Shown here one piece after another: positions 42,754 through 50,643 of a stretch of 64,000 nt of DNA; the stretch's first letter is position 1, and every line of letters begins with the position of its first letter. Under the pieces are notes generated by a model. The model was not told where the DNA came from. It saw only the letters and a program-made list of their open reading frames with translations, and made no database searches. A program made the translations under genes and the position numbers. This DNA is from an uncultured Bacteroidales bacterium (GTDB lineage Bacteria; Bacteroidota; Bacteroidia; Bacteroidales; UBA932), in the NCBI GenBank assembly GCA_900319855.1, contig ONQC01000011.1, positions 1-64,000 on the forward strand, written 5' to 3'.

Positions 42754-43536
42754 ATGAAAAAGGTCTGGAGAGTCTCGATTGCATTGGTGGTCACCGCATT
42801 GGTGGTTGCCCTGATGGTGCTGCTATCCGGCATCTCACGGGAGCGCAGTCACCTGCTCACCTGCAACCGCATCGACATCCGGATCCTGGACAGCGCCCGC
42901 CTGAGCTTCATCGGCGTGGATGATGTCAAGAAATGCCTGGAAGAGAGTTATGGTGTGTGGAACGGCCAACGGCTGGACAGCGTCAACCTGCGCAAGATCG
43001 AAACAGTCCTCCGCGACCGGAGCGCCATCCTGACCAGCGAGGCCTGGACCACCGGGGACGGCGTGCTGCACATCGCCGTAACCCAGCGGGAGCCGATCGT
43101 CCGCTTCCAGGGCCCGGACGGCGGGTTCTACAGCGACGAGAAGGGTTTCCTCTTCCCGCTCCAGGCCGGCTATACCTCCCGTGTCCCGATCATCGACGGG
43201 GCGGTACCCGTCCACACCGGTCCGGGTTACAAGGGTCCGGCCAAGACCGCGGCAGAAAGGAAGTGGATCGAAGGAATCATCGGTCTGGTGCGCTATATCG
43301 AACGGAACAAGGCCTGGGGGGACGCCATCGTCCAGATTACCGTGGATGAGAAAGGCGATATCGTCATGGTCCCGCGGACCGGCAAAGAGAAATTCATCTT
43401 CGGCTCGCCCCACGACTGGCAGGACAAATTCGCGCGGATGGAGCGGTATTACCGTTATATCGCCCCCGCCAAGGAGGAAGGATGGTATTCGACCGTCAAC
43501 GTCAAATACCCCGGACAGATTATTTGCAGACAATAA
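42754..43536 (+). CDS. ftsQ: Cell division protein FtsQ
   Basis: A 260-residue bitopic protein: a short cytoplasmic start, one helix (about residues 6-28, VSIALVVTALVVALMVLL), then a periplasmic POTRA-like region (about 38-110, with a D-x-L-x-G-like ESYGVWNGQRLDSVNL) and an FtsQ-type beta domain. Sequence identity to proteobacterial FtsQ is low; the position between murC and ftsA fixes the call. It bridges FtsL and the early divisome. Confidence 0.88.
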   Translation: MKKVWRVSIALVVTALVVALMVLLSGISRERSHLLTCNRIDIRILDSARLSFIGVDDVKKCLEESYGVWNGQRLDSVNLRKIETVLRDRSAILTSEAWTTGDGVLHIAVTQREPIVRFQGPDGGFYSDEKGFLFPLQAGYTSRVPIIDGAVPVHTGPGYKGPAKTAAERKWIEGIIGLVRYIERNKAWGDAIVQITVDEKGDIVMVPRTGKEKFIFGSPHDWQDKFARMERYYRYIAPAKEEGWYSTVNVKYPGQIICRQ

Positions 43537-43550
43537 AAAACACATAGATC

Positions 43551-45059
43551 ATGGAAGACAGATACATTGCAGCGGTGGACATGGGTACCTGGAAGATCGC
43601 CTTGACCGTGGCGAAGATCACCGGGGACGACGTGGACATCGTCTATTACAAGGAACGGCCTTCGGACGGAATCCGCAACAGTGCGGTTTTCAATCCGGGG
43701 AAAGCGGAAGGCCCCATCCGCGAAGCCATTGCGGAAGCGGAGGAGGAACTGAAAATCAAGATCATGCAGGTCGTGGTCGGATTGCCGCGCTGTGATGTGC
43801 GGCAGGAGATCGCCCAGGCCCGCGTGGAGCGTACCAACCCGGACGAGAGCATCACCCGGGAGGAAGTCGAAAACCTCAAGGCCCTGGCGCAGGACGAATA
43901 TCCGCTCGGCGACCCGGATAAGGACATCCTCTACGGCGCCGTGGCCCAGTCCTTCTCCGACGATGAGAACTTCCAGCTGATCGAGAATGACATCATCGGC
44001 GTCATCAGCCAGTCTTTCGAAGGCAACTTCAAGCTGTTCATCGGCAAGAAGGGCGCCGTCCGGACCATCGACAAGATCTTCAATGACCTGGGCATCGCCA
44101 TCGCCCGCAAGTATTTCACCCCGAGCGCACAGGCGAAAGCCGTCCTGACCGAGGATGAGATGATTGGCGGCGTGGGCCTGATCGACCTGGGCGCCGGCGC
44201 GACTTCCGTGACCATCTACCAGGGCAACATCCTGCGCTATTATGCTTCCATTCCCTACGGCGGCAACGTCATCACTTCGGACATCCGGACCGAGTGCAGC
44301 ATCTCCCCCCGCCTGGCCGAGAATATCAAGTATGCCTTCGGGGCCTGCATGCCGGAGAAACTGCTGACCCTGGGCGAAAAGACCATCCAGATCGAGGGCA
44401 ATGAGACGGAAGGCTTCCGCCAGATCCCGGTCAAATACCTCTCCGAAATCATTACGGCGCGTGTCAAGGAAATCCTGGACGCCATCCTCTATGAAATCCA
44501 GGCCAGCGGCATGGCCGACAGCCTGCGGGCAGGCCTGGTCATCACGGGTGGCGGCGCCAAGCTCGCCAACATCGTCAGCTACATCAAGGAAGTCTCCGGC
44601 TACAATGTCCGCACGGGCAAACCGCGCCGGAAGTTCTCCGCTGAAGGGATTCCGGGTATTTTCGAACCGTCTGCGACGACGTCGGTCGGCATGATCCTCT
44701 CCGCCAAGGAAGATGGCCTGCTGGGCTGCATCGACCCGGTGGAGCGTCCGGCAGCCTTCGTGACTGCTTTCCCGAGCTACTGGCCGGCGGATCCGGTGCC
44801 GGAGGAGACCGCAGAAGAACGGCCGGTCTCTGCTGAAGAACCGGCCCAGGAAGCACCTGTCATTCCGGAGGATGCGGCGGAAGGAGACGGCGGCGCGCTG
44901 TTCTCTGAGGAACAGGTTCCCGTCGAGGAGCCGGCGCCGACCCCGAAGAAAGCGGCCAAGAAAGAGCCGAAGAAACCGGGCAAGCTCAGCATCACCTGGA
45001 AGAAACTGCTGGGTTTCGTGGATGAGATGACCAACGACATGGACAACGAAGAAGTGTAA
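43551..45059 (+). CDS. ftsA: Cell division protein FtsA
   Basis: A 502-residue actin-like protein that ties FtsZ to the membrane. YIAAVDMGTWKIALTVAKI (phosphate 1), LIDLGAGATSVTIYQGN (phosphate 2) and ITGGGAKLANI (adenosine) are the actin-fold motifs. After residue 400 there is a Pro/Glu/Ala-rich linker of about 75 residues and then an amphipathic helix LSITWKKLLGFVDEMTN, the membrane-targeting end. The long linker is typical of Bacteroidota. Confidence 0.96.
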   Translation: MEDRYIAAVDMGTWKIALTVAKITGDDVDIVYYKERPSDGIRNSAVFNPGKAEGPIREAIAEAEEELKIKIMQVVVGLPRCDVRQEIAQARVERTNPDESITREEVENLKALAQDEYPLGDPDKDILYGAVAQSFSDDENFQLIENDIIGVISQSFEGNFKLFIGKKGAVRTIDKIFNDLGIAIARKYFTPSAQAKAVLTEDEMIGGVGLIDLGAGATSVTIYQGNILRYYASIPYGGNVITSDIRTECSISPRLAENIKYAFGACMPEKLLTLGEKTIQIEGNETEGFRQIPVKYLSEIITARVKEILDAILYEIQASGMADSLRAGLVITGGGAKLANIVSYIKEVSGYNVRTGKPRRKFSAEGIPGIFEPSATTSVGMILSAKEDGLLGCIDPVERPAAFVTAFPSYWPADPVPEETAEERPVSAEEPAQEAPVIPEDAAEGDGGALFSEEQVPVEEPAPTPKKAAKKEPKKPGKLSITWKKLLGFVDEMTNDMDNEEV

Positions 45060-45063
45060 GATT

Positions 45064-46311
45064 ATGGCTGACTATATCGATATCGACAACATCGTCACCC
45101 CTACGGATTGGATTCCGGACGTTTCCCCGATCAAAGTCATCGGTGTCGGTGGCGGCGGCTGCAATGCCGTGACATACATGTACAACCAGAAGGTCCAGGG
45201 TTGCAACTTCATCGTCTGCAACACCGACCGGCAGGCCCTGGAAAAGAGCAATGTCCCGATCAAGATCCAGCTCGGCGAGGGCCTGGGTGCCGGCACGAAC
45301 CCGACCGAAGGCCGGAACGCAGCCATCGAATCCCAGGACATCATCGCGGAAAAGCTCCTGACCCCGGAGACCAAGATGGTCTTCATCACGGCGGGCATGG
45401 GCGGCGGCACCGGTACAGGTGCTTCCCCTGTCATCGCCAAGATGGCCAAGGACCGTGGCATCCTGACCGTGGCCGTGGTCACCATCCCCTTCAAGAACGA
45501 GGGTGACGAGGCCATTTCCAAGGCCATCGACGGCATCCACGAGCTACAGCCGAACGTGGACAGCCTGCTGATCATCAACAACGAGAAGCTCTACGAATAC
45601 TACGGCAACCTGCTGGTCCACGAGGCGTTCCCGCACGCGGACGAGGTCCTGGCGACGGCCGTGCGCGGCATCACCGAGATCATCAGCCGCACGGGCTATA
45701 TCAACGTGGACTTCAAGGATGTCCGCAACATGATGAGCGGCAGCGGCATGGCCCTGATGGGCTGCGGCACGGGCACCGGCAACGAGCGGCTCGAGCAGGC
45801 GGTCAAGGGCGCGCTGGAGTCCCCGCTGCTCAACGATTTCGACCTCAAGACGGCCAAGAGCCTGTTGGTCAACGTGACCTGCGGCCGCAACGACAAGGGC
45901 CTCAAGATGGACGACATCAAGACCATCAGCGAGCTGATTTCCAAGCACACCGGCGGTTCCCGCACCTTCAAGCAGGGTCTCGTCTATGACGACAATCCGG
46001 AGGTGGGCGACAAGATCCAGATTACGGTCATCGCCGTGGGCTTCAAGATGAACCTCGTGGGCATCACCGGCGCCGACCTGGGCAAACTGATCATGATCGA
46101 CAAGGATTTCGTCTATCAGCCGGATGCGGAACTCAAGGGAGAGATGGACCTGCCGGATGTGGACATCACCATCAACAAGGTGGGTTACTCCACGACGGAA
46201 AATGTCCGCAAGTTCCACTTCGAGGAGAAACCGGAACTGCTGACCGGCTCAAAGAGCGAGCTGGAAAGCGTCGCGGCCATCCGCCGTTCCCTCCACCACC
46301 AGGCGAAATAG
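45064..46311 (+). CDS. ftsZ: Cell division protein FtsZ
   Basis: A 415-residue tubulin homologue that forms the division ring. The GTP signature GGGTGTG is at residues 113-119, with VIGVGGGGCNAV near the start and the T7 region near NDFDLKTAKSLLVNVTCG. A short variable region is followed by the C-terminal AAIRRSLHHQAK, a weakly conserved version of the peptide that binds FtsA. It is the last gene of the cluster; a long inverted repeat follows 7 bp after its stop codon. Confidence 0.97.
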   Translation: MADYIDIDNIVTPTDWIPDVSPIKVIGVGGGGCNAVTYMYNQKVQGCNFIVCNTDRQALEKSNVPIKIQLGEGLGAGTNPTEGRNAAIESQDIIAEKLLTPETKMVFITAGMGGGTGTGASPVIAKMAKDRGILTVAVVTIPFKNEGDEAISKAIDGIHELQPNVDSLLIINNEKLYEYYGNLLVHEAFPHADEVLATAVRGITEIISRTGYINVDFKDVRNMMSGSGMALMGCGTGTGNERLEQAVKGALESPLLNDFDLKTAKSLLVNVTCGRNDKGLKMDDIKTISELISKHTGGSRTFKQGLVYDDNPEVGDKIQITVIAVGFKMNLVGITGADLGKLIMIDKDFVYQPDAELKGEMDLPDVDITINKVGYSTTENVRKFHFEEKPELLTGSKSELESVAAIRRSLHHQAK

Positions 46312-46318
46312 ATCGTTT

Positions 46319-46433
46319 AGCAGGGACCGGAAGAACCAGGGCTCAGTCCATTCTCGCATCCAGCGTCCTCCGCTCAGCGGAGAACTTGTCTGCTGCGGCT
46401 GAGTATCGCCCTCGGTTCTTCCGGTCCCCTGCT
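46319..46433. repeat. Long inverted repeat between ftsZ and the HPr-kinase-like gene
   Basis: The arms at 46319-46346 and 46399-46433 pair over about 28 bp: 19 of 20 positions in the outer part (one bulged C), then AGGGC/GCCCT and CTCAG/CTGAG. A second palindrome CTCCGCTCAGCGGAG (46368-46382) lies inside. No T-run follows on either strand. It fills the gap between two convergent genes. It may act as a large terminator or stabiliser, or be a small terminal-inverted-repeat element. Confidence 0.7.
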
Positions 46434-46437
46434 GTAT

Positions 46438-47481
46438 CTAATCTTCTATGCCGGCGCGGCAGACAAGGGCCGCGTCGGAATCCGGCAGGCAGTCCAGGTG
46501 GAAGCAAGGCGTGTGCATCGCGACCTGCTCCACGGTGCCCGTGATGGCATCCATGATGGTGCGGTTCCAGCGGATGCCGGAAGCGGCCGGGAGGATGCTG
46601 GCATAGGCTTGCAGGCCGGCCAGGCGTTTGATCTCATTGCGCGAGGCCTGGTCCAGCCGGACCAGGGCACGGACCGGCACGCACAGGTTGCGGTAACACG
46701 GGGTCTTTCCGCTCCAAGGGGTTCCGTAGACCATGAGCCGGCCGTCTTCCAGCCGCAGGACCGGATTGTCATCGTTTACCAGGTCACAGCCTTCGACGGC
46801 TCCCAGCCAAAGCCGGCTGTGGGTGCTTTTCCCGGTGCCGCTGACCCCGAGGAAGAGGTTGGCCAGGCCTTTGTGCCGGACAACCGAGGCATGCATCAGC
46901 AGGGTCCCGTGGCGGGCGGTGTTGTAGGTATACAGGATCATCAGCGCGGTGCTGACCTGGAACATCGTCGTATAGGCGCCGAATCCCGGCTTGGGATAGT
47001 ATTCCGCTTCGGAGGCATCCGCACTGACCCAGAGGGTTCCGGCGATCTTGCCTTGGGCCGAGTCAAATTCATACAGGGTCGCGCCCTCGTGCTCGTAGAT
47101 ATAATAGTACGGCGGGCGCTCGTCCACGCTCATAATCAGTTTGATACTGCCGTCGGCCTTCCCGGCGGCGATCCATGCCGGCTCCTGTGCACGGACGGTC
47201 AGCCAGAACAGCGGGTCCTGCGGCTCGCACAGGAAGGGCTCATACTGGGAGAAGTCCAGGGTGGTGCGGTTCATGTCCGCGGGAAGCTCTTCCCGTTTCT
47301 GCACGAAGGTGCGGGCAGGGACGTCATCCCCGGCCCGGGTCGGGACGATCGGGAGTTCCTCTCCGGCGGCCGCACGGCGGATGCGGTCGGCTACGGGAGC
47401 GGTATATTGCATGAACTGCCAGGGTTCTTCGAGGCGGACGGCGAAGACATGGCCGCCGACACGGTAGGTTCGGGTCATCAT
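46438..47481 (-). CDS. HPr kinase/PEP carboxykinase-fold protein of unknown role
   Basis: A 347-residue protein. The Walker A loop GVSGTGKSTHSRLW (near residues 212-225) and the following LVNDDNPVLRL and YGTPWSGKTPCYRN match the HPr-kinase-like group, in which the P-loop kinase domain is related to PEP carboxykinase. The N-terminal 200 residues are a beta-rich domain that I do not recognise. The family is often annotated as a serine kinase of HPr, but the partner is unknown in Bacteroidales. Its ATG overlaps the truB stop codon (ATGA), so it is translated from the gltX-rpiB-truB message. Confidence 0.75.
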   Translation of the reverse strand: MMTRTYRVGGHVFAVRLEEPWQFMQYTAPVADRIRRAAAGEELPIVPTRAGDDVPARTFVQKREELPADMNRTTLDFSQYEPFLCEPQDPLFWLTVRAQEPAWIAAGKADGSIKLIMSVDERPPYYYIYEHEGATLYEFDSAQGKIAGTLWVSADASEAEYYPKPGFGAYTTMFQVSTALMILYTYNTARHGTLLMHASVVRHKGLANLFLGVSGTGKSTHSRLWLGAVEGCDLVNDDNPVLRLEDGRLMVYGTPWSGKTPCYRNLCVPVRALVRLDQASRNEIKRLAGLQAYASILPAASGIRWNRTIMDAITGTVEQVAMHTPCFHLDCLPDSDAALVCRAGIED

Positions 47482-48380
47482 GTGGGGCTTTGCAAAAGTT
47501 GGAGGGCTTGGTCGAGCGTGAGGGCGTCTTCGATGCGGAAGCCGCCGGTACGGGTGCGGCAGAGGGCGTCCAGGTGGGCGCCGGTGCCGAGCGCCTCGCC
47601 CAGGTCGCGGGCAAACGCGCGGATATAGGTTCCCTTGCTGCAGGCGATGCGGATGTCCGCATGCGGCAGGCCCAGGGCGCTGTTGTCGGTCACATTGATA
47701 CGGCTGCTGGCACCCTTTTCATCCTGAATATTCTCCTTGTCATCCTGATTTTTCTCCTTGTCATCCTGAGCGACAGCGAAGGATCTCCCCGGGCTGAAAG
47801 CCAGCAATTCGATCTCATCGATCCGGATCCGCTGCCGGGTCAGGAGATCCGCATCGGCATGGTCGAAGGCCACCCCTTCCCGGGCGGCTTCCTTGTAGGC
47901 GCGGCGGGCCAGTTCGTAGGCCCGGACGCCGTCGACGGATTTGGCGGAGAACAGCGGGGCGACCTGCTCCTGCTCGCCCAGGAAGGACGGGAGGACGGCT
48001 CTGATCGCCTCCTCCGTCACCTGGTCATGCGGATAAAGACGGTCGATCTCTTTCTCCAGGTCATACGAAGGGGTCGTGGCGCCGAAACTGATGCCGGCGA
48101 CATATTCCTTGTCGTGGCGCTGCAGTTCCTCGGCCAGTTTGGTGGCCGGACCGATGCAGACCAGCAGCACGCCGGTCGCCAGGGGGTCCAGGGTGCCGGC
48201 ATGGCCGACCTTGAGGTTCTTTTTATGGAAATGGCGGAAGGCCGCGAACTTGACCTTGCGGATCACGTCGGCCGACGTCCACCGGTACGGCTTGTCGATG
48301 GGAAGGATGATGCCTTCCGGGTAATCCGCAATGGACTCCGAAAGGCATTCCAGCATACGATGGGCCGTCAGCACAGCCAT
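47478..48380 (-). CDS. truB: tRNA pseudouridine(55) synthase, with an in-frame repeat insertion
   Basis: A 300-residue enzyme, long for the Bacteroidota form. GIILPIDKPYRWTSADVI and the catalytic loop GHAGTLDPLATGVL (Asp65) are diagnostic, as is CSKGTYIRAFARDLG. Between a normal IRIDEIELLAF strand and PHADIRIACSKGT lies an abnormal stretch at about residues 196-221, made of heptads QDDKEKN, QDDKENI and QDEKGAS. It is coded by the intergenic-type repeat at 47719-47790. The catalytic core is intact, so activity is likely. The start shares one base with the rpiB stop codon (TGATG). Confidence 0.93.
   Translation of the reverse strand: MAVLTAHRMLECLSESIADYPEGIILPIDKPYRWTSADVIRKVKFAAFRHFHKKNLKVGHAGTLDPLATGVLLVCIGPATKLAEELQRHDKEYVAGISFGATTPSYDLEKEIDRLYPHDQVTEEAIRAVLPSFLGEQEQVAPLFSAKSVDGVRAYELARRAYKEAAREGVAFDHADADLLTRQRIRIDEIELLAFSPGRSFAVAQDDKEKNQDDKENIQDEKGASSRINVTDNSALGLPHADIRIACSKGTYIRAFARDLGEALGTGAHLDALCRTRTGGFRIEDALTLDQALQLLQSPT
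47719..47790. repeat. GTCATCCTGA-type repeat inside truB, with 21-bp tandem copies
   Basis: TCATCCTGA recurs at about 47719, 47740 and 47761, a 21-bp period, in units of the form TTCTCCTTGTCATCCTGA. The last copy runs into GAGCGACAGCGAAGGATCT, the body of a repeat seen between genes in many bacteria (GTCATnCTGA, then a GAAG-AATCT-like end). A related, inverted copy lies at 48826-48854. In the truB frame the period is 7 codons, so the frame survives. Confidence 0.75.
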
Positions 48381-48811
48381 CAGGCGCAGGGGATCTTGGC
48401 GATGCGGCGCGCGTGGCGGCCGCCTTCGAATTTCGTGTCGAGCCAGGTCCGGACGATGCGCTGGGCCATCTGGTAGGAGATGAAACGGGCAGGCATGACC
48501 AGCACGTTGGCATCGTTGTGGGCCTTGACCAGACGGCCGATCTCGGAGCTCCAGGCCAGGCCGGCGCGGATGCCTTTATGGTGGTTCAAGGTCATGGCCA
48601 TGCCGTTGCCGGTGCCGCAGAGGGCGATGCCGCAGTCGACCGCGCCGTTCTCAACGGCCGTCGCAAGCGGATGGGCGACATCCGAATAATCCATGCTCAC
48701 TTCGGAATCCGTTCCGAAGTTGACGATTTCATAGCCTTTCCCGGCCAGCCACGCAGAGAGTTTCTCCTTGTACTGATAGCCGGCGTGGTCGCTGCAGATT
48801 CCGATTTTCAT
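48380..48811 (-). CDS. rpiB: Ribose 5-phosphate isomerase B
   Basis: A 143-residue RpiB/LacAB protein interconverting ribose 5-phosphate and ribulose 5-phosphate. MKIGICSDHAGYQYKEKL, the catalytic Cys65 in GIALCGTGNGMA, and RAGLAWSSEIGRLVKAHNDANVL are diagnostic. The length is standard. It is joined to truB by a one-base overlap. Confidence 0.95.
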   Translation of the reverse strand: MKIGICSDHAGYQYKEKLSAWLAGKGYEIVNFGTDSEVSMDYSDVAHPLATAVENGAVDCGIALCGTGNGMAMTLNHHKGIRAGLAWSSEIGRLVKAHNDANVLVMPARFISYQMAQRIVRTWLDTKFEGGRHARRIAKIPCA

Positions 48812-48825
48812 ATCTGATGATTATT

Positions 48826-48854
48826 GGTTCTTCACTTTGTTCAGAATGACAGGG
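48826..48854 (-). repeat. GTCATTCTGA-type short repeat in the gltX-rpiB gap
   Basis: On the minus strand this reads CCTGTCATTCTGAACAAAGTG followed by AAGAACC. It is the same repeat family as the element inside truB, in opposite orientation and about 1 kb away. It fills most of the 46-bp gap between gltX and rpiB. Confidence 0.6.
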
Positions 48855-48857
48855 AGA

Positions 48858-50600
48858 CTAGGCCAGGCGGGTTTGGATGTATTCCATACGGGCGGCGAAT
48901 TCCTTGCGGCCGATCAGCGAAACAATGTCCGCGATCCCCAAGCCGCTGGAAGCGCCGGCGAGGGCCAGCCGCAGGCAGTTCATCACCTTGCCCATCGGCC
49001 ACTCATGTCCCTTGATGAAGGCTTCCATCTCCTGCTCGACCGTCTCCTTGTCCATCGCGAAGGTTCCCTCGCAGACGTGGGCGGCCGTCCGGACGGCCAG
49101 GTCATAGTTTTCCGGTTTCCAGAACTTGTCCACATCCTTGGCCAGGAAAGGAGCCGTCAGGCTGTCGTCGAACACCTTGGCCCGCGGATCGGGCGCCCGG
49201 TTCGGATCGACCGGTTTCTCGGTCGCAGCACCGGCCTTTACGCCGAATGCCTCGAACTCGGACGGAGCGATGAACAGGTAAGAAGCGATGGTCCAGAAAT
49301 CCTTGACGAACGTCGCACGTTCCTTGATCAGGTGCACCACGTCGCGGACATATTCACGCGTATAGATATGGTTGCGGAAATCCGCACCGGCGCCGGCGAA
49401 TTCGCAGCCCGCCGTCAGGGCGCAGACCGGGCATTCCACCACTTTCAGGTCATGCGATTCCAGCACCGGAATGAACAGGTCGGTCAGTTCGTCGTCCGAT
49501 TTCATGCGGAGATATTCCTTGTTGTACCAGCGGGCCTTTTCCGGATTGAACCGGGCGCCGGACTTGATGACACGCTCCAGGGAGAAAGCCGGGACCAGTT
49601 CGTCGATGGTGAAGAGTTCGCGCTCGTCGCCCGGGTTCCAGCCCAGGAAGGCCAGCAGGTTGACGAAAGCCTCCGGGAAATAGCCGTCTTCGCGGTAGCC
49701 GTGGCTGACTTCGCCGGCGGCGTTGGTCCACTGCAGCGGGAACACCGGGAAGCCCAGCTTGTCGCCGTCGCGCTTGCTCAGCTTGCCCTTTCCGTCCGGC
49801 TTGAGCAGCAAGCTCAGGTGGGCAAACCTCGGCTGGGTATCGGTCCATCCGAACGCTTCATAGAGCAGGTAGTGCAGCGGAAGGGACGGTAGCCATTCCT
49901 CGCCGCGGATGACCTCGGAGATCTCCATCAGGTGGTCGTCCACGATGTTGGCCAGGTGGTAGGTCGGCAGTTCGTCGGCCCGTTTCCAGAGGACTTTGTC
50001 GTCCAGGGTATCGGTATTCATCTCGATATGGCCGCGGATCAGGTCGTCCATCTGTACGACGCGGCCTTCCGGCATCTTGAAGCGGATGGTCCAGTCCGTG
50101 GTCTCTTCGAGCAAGCGCTTGGTCTCTTCCGGACTCAGCGTCAGGGAGTTCCTGAGTTCCTGACGGGTTTTCTGGTTATAGATAAAGGTCTGTCCGGCCG
50201 CTTCGGCGGCACTGCGGCGACTGTCCAGCTCTTCGGCGGTATCGAAAGCATAATAGGCATGGCCGGAGGCCACCAACTGCTCGGCATACTGCCGGTAGAT
50301 CGGCTTGCGCTGGCTCTGGCGGTACGGGGCATGGGGGTGTCGCTCCGAGGGGGTCTCGACGACCTTGCCGTCTGCATCGACGCCCTCGTCCGGGATGATC
50401 CCGCACCAGTTCAGGGCCTCGATGATGTACTGCTCCGCACCCGGCACGAACCGGTGGGAGTCGGTATCTTCGATCCGGATGATGAAATCTCCCCCGTGCT
50501 GCTTGGCATAGAGGTAGTTATAGAGGGCCGTCCGCACGCCGCCCATGTGGAGCGGACCGGTCGGGGACGGGGCGAATCTTACGCGGGTACGTCTTTCCAT
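48858..50600 (-). CDS. gltX: Glutamate--tRNA ligase, enlarged C-terminal region
   Basis: A 580-residue class I synthetase; I start at the ATG 50598-50600 (MERRTRVRFAPSPTGPLHMGG), since the upstream frame has no family match. The HIGH-like motif is LHMGG (residues 17-21) and the KMSKS-like motif KLSKR near 272. The enzyme is some 70 residues longer than most Bacteroidota GltX proteins as I recall them. Extra segments lie in the anticodon-binding part, including CPVCALTAGC with three cysteines and a Pro/Ala-rich stretch near VDPNRAPDPRAKVF. It is the first gene of gltX-rpiB-truB-HPr-kinase-like. Confidence 0.93.
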   Translation of the reverse strand: MERRTRVRFAPSPTGPLHMGGVRTALYNYLYAKQHGGDFIIRIEDTDSHRFVPGAEQYIIEALNWCGIIPDEGVDADGKVVETPSERHPHAPYRQSQRKPIYRQYAEQLVASGHAYYAFDTAEELDSRRSAAEAAGQTFIYNQKTRQELRNSLTLSPEETKRLLEETTDWTIRFKMPEGRVVQMDDLIRGHIEMNTDTLDDKVLWKRADELPTYHLANIVDDHLMEISEVIRGEEWLPSLPLHYLLYEAFGWTDTQPRFAHLSLLLKPDGKGKLSKRDGDKLGFPVFPLQWTNAAGEVSHGYREDGYFPEAFVNLLAFLGWNPGDERELFTIDELVPAFSLERVIKSGARFNPEKARWYNKEYLRMKSDDELTDLFIPVLESHDLKVVECPVCALTAGCEFAGAGADFRNHIYTREYVRDVVHLIKERATFVKDFWTIASYLFIAPSEFEAFGVKAGAATEKPVDPNRAPDPRAKVFDDSLTAPFLAKDVDKFWKPENYDLAVRTAAHVCEGTFAMDKETVEQEMEAFIKGHEWPMGKVMNCLRLALAGASSGLGIADIVSLIGRKEFAARMEYIQTRLA

Positions 50601-50624
50601 TTTCCTGTATTCAAATAAAACGTG

Positions 50625-50632
50625 CAAAGATA
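50625..50632 (-). promoter_or_regulatory. -7 box of gltX
   Basis: Minus-strand TATCTTTG (50632-50625), about 25 nt before the gltX start codon. The -33 region falls in the end of the upstream endonuclease gene and has no clear TTTG. Confidence 0.55.
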
Positions 50633-50643
50633 GCAAAAATCTC

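Noticed and set aside
47719-47790. truB as a pseudogene because of the repeat insertion
   Set aside because: The insertion is a multiple of three, the catalytic and C-terminal motifs are intact on both sides and the downstream gene is coupled to its normal stop codon.
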